Shown: one piece after another, positions 1 to 6,002 of the stretch
How positions within the stretch are numbered: position 1 is the first letter of the stretch
Layout of the letters: the number at the start of each line of letters is the position of its first letter
From: Bacillota bacterium
GTDB taxonomy: Bacteria > Bacillota > Dethiobacteria > DTU022
Assembly (NCBI GenBank): GCA_012510305.1
Contig: JAAZIE010000381.1
Span: forward strand, 1-6,483
DNA length: 6,483 nucleotides
Direction: 5' to 3'
Notes under the pieces: model-generated
Databases searched by the model: none
Seen by the model: only the letters and a program-made list of their open reading frames with translations
Told to the model about the DNA's origin: nothing
Translations under genes and position numbers: made by a program

Positions 1-263
1 AGCAAAGCCTCTGCTCTCTTATTGTTCTTTTTCCGAACCCTGCAATCCACCTTGTTCGATTTCGCATAGCTTTTAAGCCATCTGCTGTAGCCCACTCCCG
101 ATATTTCACCCTCTATTTGGAGCAGCAACGCGGACCTGCCCCGCATATGCCGTGCAATATTTTTCTTTACAGAGGGGCCTTTATTAAAATGACTGTCCCC
201 CAGCAATTTACAAAGCGCTTTGTAATAGGGGTACTTTAAGCGACGTTTGATCTTTTGTTTCAT
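1..263 (-). CDS. Third acylphosphatase-like / ATP-grasp paralog, N-terminal 87 residues (cut by window edge)
   Basis: Reading the minus strand from ATG at 263 gives 87 codons without a stop up to the window edge. The start MKQKIKRRLKYPYYKALCKL matches the basic YY/W-x-LC N-termini of the two upstream paralogs. Residues 45-87 match the beginning of their acylphosphatase-like domain (LLLQIEGEISGVGYSRWLKSYAKSNKV). The position of the catalytic Arg after GVG-aromatic is Ser60, so this copy also lacks a complete acylphosphatase active site. The ATP-grasp part would lie outside the window; its presence is predicted from paralogy, not seen. G+C counted over these 263 bases is 120 (46%), clearly lower than in the other two copies. 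The gene starts 3 bp after paralog 2 ends, so it is almost certainly in the same operon. Confidence 0.8.
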   Translation of the reverse strand, partial: MKQKIKRRLKYPYYKALCKLLGDSHFNKGPSVKKNIARHMRGRSALLLQIEGEISGVGYSRWLKSYAKSNKVDCRVRKKNNKRAEAL

Positions 264-266
264 TTA

Positions 267-3095
267 TTAATCTGCTCCTTTGATCCATTTTGCACGGTCG
301 GTTAAACATAAATCGGACACTACCCGGCCGGCAAAGTTGAAGGGCGTACCCCTTCCCGGAAAATGAAACGGGGCCATGTTGGGCCTGGAGTCTATTTTAT
401 ATACCGCCCAGCGCTGCCCGCCGGCAGGCTTCTCAGGGCAGGGGATAAGCATCTGGACAACAGCAAGCTCCAGGCCGGGGATGGCAGCTACCGCCTGGAC
501 CGCTTTTTCTTTAAAATCCGCGTGGAGCAAGTCATCGATGCTTGCCGTTTCGCCCCCATATTCCAGCCCTACTGCCGACTCCAACAAGATTTTTTCACCC
601 TCAGCCAGCACCTTGTCCCATTTTGTGTCCTCTAAGCGGCTCTCTAAAAGGTGATCAACGCTTACGGGGTTCTCTTTGTACCATGGGTTCTGAGCTCGTC
701 CCTCATTTTCACGCTCAATTAGCTGCTTAATGGTAGAAACACCATCACCGGATATACCAAGCGGCTCCGCGATGATCCCGCCGACAGCGCTTCCGCCAAC
801 AACAGCAACGAACACGCTCCAGCTGTCAAAGTGCTCTTCGATGAGCATGCGGTTGGTCCCCATTTTTTTTGCTCTCTTCCAGACATCTTCCAGTTCGTTT
901 TCATCGCTAACCAGATAGGTTTCATACTGGCGCGGGTGCATATTGGTTACAGTAACCGGCTTGGGCAAGCGTTTAAAATATGCAAGGGCTTCTTCCCACT
1001 GGCGGCACCTGAACCTGGCGCCGCGCAGCACCGGCAGGCCCTTTAGCGCCAGCAGCTTTTTGGCGGGGTAGATCCTGCTGCAAACCCGGTCGCAGAAAAG
1101 AGAACTGTGCAGCATACCGGTAACACCGATTTTGTTCCCTTTGCCTATCTCCAACAGCTCTTCGTAAAGATGAACCGCTTCGTAGCCCCGATCTTTGAAC
1201 TCTTCCGAAAACAGCTGCGTGTTCAGCGAACAGCCGTTGCCTTGGGGAACCTCCGGGCGCTCATATGCATTGGTATCAGCCCGGGTAACCGCCAATGTGC
1301 TCCTGGTACCGGCCTGCAGCATTTCGCTTACAGGACGTTCATCTTTAACGACAAAGCCGTCCTTTACCGCTTCATCCGCCGGATAAATTTGCAGGCCGTC
1401 CACCAGGCAGCTGTTTTCTTTCCAGCTCCAAATTTGCTCTAAAAAGGTTAGGAGATGGTGCCGCGGACCGGAGGCAAGGACTTCGCAAATATGATCACCT
1501 GGCCTGATAAACCCGTTAATGTTCAGCTCTTTGGCCAGTTCAGAAACCCATTTTGAGAAGGACAGATCAAAATAACCCGTTATTTCAACCCTCGCTGTAT
1601 CGATAGGGTAAAAGCGGTCCCCGGTTTCCTCTGGAAACATATGATCGATAAGGCTCCTGGCAGAGTCAAAAGCAGGGCCGTACAGCGGATAGATCACGTT
1701 TTCAATGTTGGCGGTAGAATTTAGCTCGATAATGGCACAGTTCTGCTCATCCCTTGGCAGGTCGATCCTTTCAACCAATAGATCGATGCCCCAGTAATCG
1801 TCTATCCCGAAAACGTCGGCGGCTTCTTCGGCCAGGCTCATGAGATCAGGGTGGATTAAATCTGTGACGCTAACGCTGTCGGCCCCTTCGCAAATATTAG
1901 CCTTGAGGTGCAAAAAGACCGTCTCATCTTTTTCTGGAACGCTGCTCCAGGAATGGCCCTGGCGCTCAAGATAGCTGTCTGAATAAGCGTTGGGAATAAC
2001 CAGGTTCTTGCTCAGCCGCGGGTTGGTCATGCGGAGCCTGTTTTTGTCATCAACGAGCTGCTCCACTGTTTTAGCCCCATCACCGACGATATTGGCCGGC
2101 ACCCTGAAAAGTGCCGCCCTGGCGACGCCCCCGATGATTACCACGCGAATATCCACACCCTGGACGAGCTCTTCGACCACGATCCGATCATGATACCTTT
2201 GGGCGTACTCCCAAGCGGTTTTCAGAGCCGCCTTTGTGCGGACATCGACGGTTACACCGGCCCCGTTTAAACCCACGGCCGGCTTAACCACCAGCGGTTT
2301 GCCAACAGAGGCCAGATATTTCCTGGCGGAGCGCAGATCTGTAAACACCTTCCCTTCAGGGACGGGCAACCCGGAGCGGGACAGAAAATCTTTGGCCAGT
2401 TGTTTGTGATCGGTGAGGGTATGCACAATGGTGGGTACCCTGGTCGTCTGCGATCTCTGTATGCCGATCTCTTTTACCGGCGAAACAAAAAAGATATCCT
2501 TGTTTAGACAGCGGATCTGGAATACGTTTCGCTCATCTGCAGCCCTGATCAGTTCATCGGCGCCTACCAGCCGCTCCGCCTCCACCGGATAACGATTGGG
2601 TTCGCCTTTAATCGATTCGATCTGCCCCAGGGTATTGATGATGCGATCAGCCGTCCCCTGGGACCAGGAAACCTGGCTGGCCCGTTTATCTTGAGAGCCG
2701 GATTTTTTGGGCTTGTTAAACCATTTCTCTTCAACCTTGAGCACTTTGGCTCTTTTCGAGCCTTTCCATGACGCCCTGGCCACCCTTTCGATATCCACGC
2801 CGTCGCCGATCAAAAGCGCCACCACCGCTTTTCTGCCCCAGTTGCGTGCCCAGCAAACGAGGCCGTTAACGCGCGCCCTCCGGCGTATCCAGCCCGGGAA
2901 ACCTACGCCTACCACCTCACCTTTTATCAGAAGACGCACTGCCGACTTGTTATTTCTAATCAGCTTCCTGGTAAGGCGCAGTTTTAGCGGAGAGCCCTCA
3001 TATGGGTTCAGAGCGCGGCTGTTGGGATTTAATAGAACACAAAGAGCCCAGTAGTACAGCACCCGCACCGCTTTTTTTATCTTGCTCCAGCTCAT
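267..3095 (-). CDS. Duplicated acylphosphatase-like / ATP-grasp ligase, paralog 2 (942 aa)
   Basis: Paralog of the preceding gene with the same order of parts and long shared blocks. The N-terminus is basic with YYWALC (14-19). Residues 52-124 are acylphosphatase-like (GVGF then Pro67 where the catalytic Arg is expected; ARN with Asn85 retained). Residues 170-490 are a CphA/GshF-like ATP-grasp domain: LTDHKQLAK (227-235), GLPVPEG (242-248), VVKP with Lys271, the loop GLNGAGV (275-281), VEE (307-309), GDG (338-340), WGIDLLVE with Asp438, and ELNS with Glu457 and Asn459. Residues 501-571 are a second acylphosphatase-like domain (GFIRP, catalytic Asn replaced by Pro). Residues 622-935 are a degenerate ATP-grasp copy that keeps IEE (752-754) and GDG (783-785). 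It lacks the Lys and Gly loop and has Lys900/Asp902 where Glu/Asn are needed. The first half is probably a working ATP-dependent ligase forming an amide via an acyl phosphate; the second half probably has a structural or binding role. The substrate is unknown. The gene sits 12 bp after paralog 1 and 3 bp before paralog 3. Confidence 0.86.
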   Translation of the reverse strand: MSWSKIKKAVRVLYYWALCVLLNPNSRALNPYEGSPLKLRLTRKLIRNNKSAVRLLIKGEVVGVGFPGWIRRRARVNGLVCWARNWGRKAVVALLIGDGVDIERVARASWKGSKRAKVLKVEEKWFNKPKKSGSQDKRASQVSWSQGTADRIINTLGQIESIKGEPNRYPVEAERLVGADELIRAADERNVFQIRCLNKDIFFVSPVKEIGIQRSQTTRVPTIVHTLTDHKQLAKDFLSRSGLPVPEGKVFTDLRSARKYLASVGKPLVVKPAVGLNGAGVTVDVRTKAALKTAWEYAQRYHDRIVVEELVQGVDIRVVIIGGVARAALFRVPANIVGDGAKTVEQLVDDKNRLRMTNPRLSKNLVIPNAYSDSYLERQGHSWSSVPEKDETVFLHLKANICEGADSVSVTDLIHPDLMSLAEEAADVFGIDDYWGIDLLVERIDLPRDEQNCAIIELNSTANIENVIYPLYGPAFDSARSLIDHMFPEETGDRFYPIDTARVEITGYFDLSFSKWVSELAKELNINGFIRPGDHICEVLASGPRHHLLTFLEQIWSWKENSCLVDGLQIYPADEAVKDGFVVKDERPVSEMLQAGTRSTLAVTRADTNAYERPEVPQGNGCSLNTQLFSEEFKDRGYEAVHLYEELLEIGKGNKIGVTGMLHSSLFCDRVCSRIYPAKKLLALKGLPVLRGARFRCRQWEEALAYFKRLPKPVTVTNMHPRQYETYLVSDENELEDVWKRAKKMGTNRMLIEEHFDSWSVFVAVVGGSAVGGIIAEPLGISGDGVSTIKQLIERENEGRAQNPWYKENPVSVDHLLESRLEDTKWDKVLAEGEKILLESAVGLEYGGETASIDDLLHADFKEKAVQAVAAIPGLELAVVQMLIPCPEKPAGGQRWAVYKIDSRPNMAPFHFPGRGTPFNFAGRVVSDLCLTDRAKWIKGAD
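275..280 (-). promoter_or_regulatory. Ribosome binding site of the third paralog, inside the end of paralog 2
   Basis: AAGGAG lies within the last codons of paralog 2 (encoding the lysine and glycine of its KGAD end). It is followed by 11 nt, including two in-frame stops in tandem (TAA TAA), then the ATG at 263. Placement inside the upstream coding region again predicts translational coupling. The spacing is a little longer than usual. Confidence 0.65.
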
Positions 3096-3102
3096 TACGA
3101 AA

Positions 3103-3109
3103 TCCCCCT
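3103..3109 (-). promoter_or_regulatory. Ribosome binding site overlapping the upstream stop codon
   Basis: The minus strand reads TAGGGGGATTTCGTAATG. The AG of the upstream gene's TAG stop (3108-3110) is the first part of the Shine-Dalgarno AGGGGGA, and 7 nt separate it from the ATG at 3095. Ribosomes ending translation of paralog 1 would sit on the site used to start paralog 2, which predicts translational coupling and matched expression. Confidence 0.7.
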
Positions 3110-5906
3110 ATTTCCACAGTGTCCTTTCCGTAAAGCACAGCTCGTTGACGATCCTTTCAACCAGGTTGTGAGACCGGCCCTTCCAGGGAAAATGAAATGA
3201 AGCCGCGGCGGGCCGGGGATCTATTCTTTTTACCGCCCACCGCTGGGCCGAAGCCGCTTCAGCGGGGCGGGGAACGATCAGGTGAACAAAAGCCAGCTCG
3301 AGCCCGGGAACAGCCTCGACTGTCTCCACCGCCAGATCTTCAAAATCGCGGTGCAGTTCGCCTTCCAGGCCCACCGATTCTCCGCCCAGCTCCAGCACCG
3401 CTTCGGACTCCAGGGCGATCACTTTGCCCCGGGGCGGGACCTCTTCCGGGCGGCAGCCCGCGGCGGCAAAACGCTTTTCAAAGCAGCCGGCAGCGGGTAG
3501 GGGCTTGCTGCGGTACCACGGGTTCATCTGCCGGGCGGCGTTCTTTTCTTCAAGCAGCCGCGTCAGCGTCCGCTCCCCATCGCCGCACAGGCTGAGCGGC
3601 AGCAGCATCTGCGCTCCAACGAACTGCCCGGCGACCACGGCGGCACAAATGTTTCGCCCCGGCAGCTGCTCTTCGATGACAAGGTACCTGACCCCCCGGT
3701 TAACCGCTTCTCGCCAGGCTGTGATCAGCCCGCTTTTACTGTTAACCGGTAAAGAGTAGTTCCCCTGCGGGTGGATCACGGTCAGGGTGCAGGCGCTCTT
3801 CAGTATTGCAAAGTAGCGCAGCGCCCGGTTCATCTCGCTCAGTTTAAAGCGCAGCCCGCGTAAAACCGGAATCCCCTTTAAAGCCAGCATTTTCTTGGCC
3901 GGATTAATGTTTTCGCAGGCTTTGTCGCAAAATAGAGAACTAAAGTAGATATTCGTAATCCCCCGGCGGTTGTCCTTTTTTATTTTCAACAGATCCCCAC
4001 CCTGCGCCTCGGCGCTGCAGCCCCTCTCTGCGAACTCGCTCAGAAAAAGGGCGGTGTTGATCTCCTCCTCGAAAGCACCGCTCCCGGGTTCAGGAGGATC
4101 AGCCTGCCGGGCCGCCTCTTCCAAAGCGGGGCGGGATGGGGCGGCACAATTTGTGAGGCCGGCCCGCTCCGGCCTGACCCTGAAGGGCCCTTCCACTGTA
4201 GCGCTGTGAGCGGCCAGCCGAAAGCCGTCAACAAGCCAGTCGCTCTCCTGCCGGCCCCACAGCCAGTCCAGGAAAGAGAGCACCCGGTGCTTGCGGCCGC
4301 AGACTACCGCTTCGGCGGTGCGGCCGGCTGGCCGGATAAAGCCCTGCAGGTCCAGCTTGCGGGCCCGCTCTTCGGTGCGCCTGAAGAACCCGGGGCTGAG
4401 TTGGCCCGTAATCTCCACCGCGAAAGATTCAAGGGGATAGGCGCGGTCCGGTGAATCTTCGGGGAAGAGAGAATCGATGAGCGCGCCGGCGGCATCAAAG
4501 GGCTCGCCGTGGAGCGGAAATTGAACGTTAAAGATATTCGCCCGGGAATTAATCTCTAAAATGACGCAGCGCTGCTCTTCCCGGGGCCGATCGATCCTTT
4601 CGACGAGCAGATCGACACCCCAAAAATCAACGACGCCGAAGGCGGCTGCGGCCTCTTCGGCCAGGCGCATCAGGTCGGGGTGAATCTGCCCGGTCAAGAC
4701 CACGCTGTCGGCCCCCGCGCCGATATTGGCCTTCAGGCGGAGGAAGATCACCTCACCTTTTTCGGGGATGCTTTTCAGGGAATAACCCTGCCGCGCCAGG
4801 AATTTTTCAATGTTCAAATCGGGAATGATCGGGGCCTTGCCCAGGCGCGGATTTTTAAAGCGCACCCTGTTTTTTTGCAGGATAAGACGGTCAATGCTGC
4901 TCCTGCCATCACCAACAACGTGGGCGGGGACTCTTAAAAGAGCGGCGCGGGCCCGGCCCCCGATCACGAGGACGCGGATATCCAAACCCTGGACATATTC
5001 CTCCAGGATCACCTGCTCATGGTACTGCCGGGCATAGCTGAAAGCGGCGCCGAGCTCTCCGGCGGTGCGCACATCGACGCTGACGCCGAGGCCGTAGGAA
5101 CCCTGCAGGGGCTTGACCACAAGGGGGCGGCCGCTTTGTTCCAGGTATTCCGCTGCCCGGTCGAAAGCGTCAAAGAGGCGGCCCTCGGGCACAGGCAAGC
5201 CCCGGGCGGCCAGGTAGCTTTTGGCCAGGTGCTTATGGTCTGTCAAAGAGCGCACCAGCGAAGAGACCCGCGAGCTCTGAGATTGCTGCAGCCCCAGCTC
5301 TTTTTGGGGCGAAACCAAGTAGTTGACATTGCCCAGCCGGGCGATAAAAAGGTTGCGCTCTTCCGCGGCCCGGGCCAGCTCCACTGCATTGCTGTACTTA
5401 CCCTTGACCGGAAAACGGTTTGTTTTTTTCATCACCGGGTCGAGATAGGCCAGAGCATCTTTGAGCAGCTTGATCGTTTCCCGGGTGCGCCGGGGCTCGA
5501 CCTCTGTCTCTTCAGGATCACCGGTCTTTTCACGATTGTACCATTTTTCCCTGACCCGGTAGACCCGGGCCCTGGCAGGGCCCTGCCAGGCCTCGCGGAC
5601 AACGGACTCGAGAGATTCCTGGGATCCGGCGAGAACAGCCCCCAGAATATGCGGGGCGCGATAGAAGACGAGGCTTTCGAGCTGATGAAGCCTGGCTTTC
5701 TGGCGCAGCCAGCTTCTAAAACCCACCCGGGCTATCTTCCCATGGATCGCCAGGGTTACCGCTGTGTTTTTGTTTTCGGGCGCTGACCGGGCAAGCCGCT
5801 GCTCCAGCGGTGAGCGGTGAGCCCTTCGCCGGGCGGGAAAAGCGCTGCAGAGAAACCAGTACCCGGTCATCCTTGCCAGCCGTCTCAGCGACCCTGTTTT
5901 TATCAT
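3108..5906 (-). CDS. Duplicated acylphosphatase-like / ATP-grasp ligase, paralog 1 (932 aa)
   Basis: Predicted ATP-dependent carboxylate-amine ligase with a two-fold internal repeat. Residues 1-30 are basic and aromatic (GYWFLC at 15-20). Residues 49-119 resemble acylphosphatase: VGFR with Arg64 is kept, but the catalytic Asn position is Ala84. Residues 165-483 are an ATP-grasp domain like those of cyanophycin synthetase and GshF. It shows LTDHKHLAK (221-229), VVKP with Lys265, the loop QGSYGLGV (268-275), LEE (301-303), GDG (332-334), WGVDLLVE with Asp432, and EINS with Glu451 and Asn453. Residues 495-567 are a second acylphosphatase-like domain, and 570-612 form a Pro/Ala/Glu-rich linker. 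Residues 614-928 are a decayed ATP-grasp copy: Ile711 or a neighbour replaces Lys, the Gly loop is lost, and Arg894/Asp896 replace Glu/Asn. There is no Mur-ligase half, so it is not CphA. Sampled rows are about 60-68% G+C, higher than its neighbours. Its substrate is unknown. The catalytic first half looks active by motif; the envelope role is inferred from context. Confidence 0.85.
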   Translation of the reverse strand: MIKTGSLRRLARMTGYWFLCSAFPARRRAHRSPLEQRLARSAPENKNTAVTLAIHGKIARVGFRSWLRQKARLHQLESLVFYRAPHILGAVLAGSQESLESVVREAWQGPARARVYRVREKWYNREKTGDPEETEVEPRRTRETIKLLKDALAYLDPVMKKTNRFPVKGKYSNAVELARAAEERNLFIARLGNVNYLVSPQKELGLQQSQSSRVSSLVRSLTDHKHLAKSYLAARGLPVPEGRLFDAFDRAAEYLEQSGRPLVVKPLQGSYGLGVSVDVRTAGELGAAFSYARQYHEQVILEEYVQGLDIRVLVIGGRARAALLRVPAHVVGDGRSSIDRLILQKNRVRFKNPRLGKAPIIPDLNIEKFLARQGYSLKSIPEKGEVIFLRLKANIGAGADSVVLTGQIHPDLMRLAEEAAAAFGVVDFWGVDLLVERIDRPREEQRCVILEINSRANIFNVQFPLHGEPFDAAGALIDSLFPEDSPDRAYPLESFAVEITGQLSPGFFRRTEERARKLDLQGFIRPAGRTAEAVVCGRKHRVLSFLDWLWGRQESDWLVDGFRLAAHSATVEGPFRVRPERAGLTNCAAPSRPALEEAARQADPPEPGSGAFEEEINTALFLSEFAERGCSAEAQGGDLLKIKKDNRRGITNIYFSSLFCDKACENINPAKKMLALKGIPVLRGLRFKLSEMNRALRYFAILKSACTLTVIHPQGNYSLPVNSKSGLITAWREAVNRGVRYLVIEEQLPGRNICAAVVAGQFVGAQMLLPLSLCGDGERTLTRLLEEKNAARQMNPWYRSKPLPAAGCFEKRFAAAGCRPEEVPPRGKVIALESEAVLELGGESVGLEGELHRDFEDLAVETVEAVPGLELAFVHLIVPRPAEAASAQRWAVKRIDPRPAAASFHFPWKGRSHNLVERIVNELCFTERTLWK
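5571..5590. repeat. Perfect 20-bp palindrome inside paralog 1
   Basis: CCTGGCAGGG at 5571-5580 is followed directly by its exact reverse complement at 5581-5590, with no spacer. It lies in the coding sequence for the end of the first acylphosphatase-like domain (around residues 106-112, WQGPAR). High local G+C and codon preference may explain it. No function is proposed. Confidence 0.5.
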
Positions 5907-5911
5907 CGAAA

Positions 5912-5917
5912 CTCCCT
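5912..5917 (-). promoter_or_regulatory. Ribosome binding site that fixes the start of the 932-aa gene
   Basis: The minus strand reads AGGGAG followed by 5 nt (TTTCG) and ATG at 5906. This decides for the internal ATG over the longer in-frame ATG at 5960. The longer start would add 18 residues with no match in the paralogs and would place the start inside the inverted repeat. Starting at 5906 aligns the basic, aromatic N-terminus with those of the two paralogs. Confidence 0.75.
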
Positions 5918-5925
5918 TTTTCAAC

Positions 5926-5981
5926 CTGCCGCCTCTTCCATGGGAAAACCGATCCGGCATCAGAGCGCCGGGAGGCGGCAG
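5926..5981 (-). other. Nested inverted repeat in the leader of the first ATP-grasp gene
   Basis: Positions 5926-5935 and 5972-5981 are perfect 10-bp reverse complements (CTGCCGCCTC and GAGGCGGCAG). Inside the 36-nt loop, 5954-5958 and 5967-5971 can form a further CCGGC/GCCGG stem. The structure ends 8 nt before the Shine-Dalgarno at 5912-5917. On the minus strand it is followed by a purine-rich stretch, not a T-run, so it does not look like an intrinsic terminator. It may be an mRNA leader hairpin that tunes translation or stabilises the downstream transcript. That role is inference only. Confidence 0.45.
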
Positions 5982-6002
5982 ATACTGTTGTTTATGTATG
6001 GA

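Noticed and set aside
5019..5786. 255-codon open frame on the plus strand
   Set aside because: It lies wholly antisense to the motif-rich first half of paralog 1. Its translation resembles no recognisable family, and GC-rich coding DNA commonly gives such shadows.
3108..5906. Annotation as cyanophycin synthetase (cphA)
   Set aside because: Only the ATP-grasp portion resembles CphA. The Mur-ligase-like C-terminal half is absent, and a duplicated AcP-like/ATP-grasp unit takes its place.
5907..5960. Longer in-frame start for paralog 1 at ATG 5960 (18 extra residues)
   Set aside because: No paralog match to the extra residues, the start lies within the inverted repeat, and a good AGGGAG site sits 5 nt before the ATG at 5906.
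5926..5981. Inverted repeat as an intrinsic terminator after the transferase gene
   Set aside because: On the minus strand the stem is followed by GTTGAAAAAGGGAG rather than a T-run, and the genes look co-transcribed.
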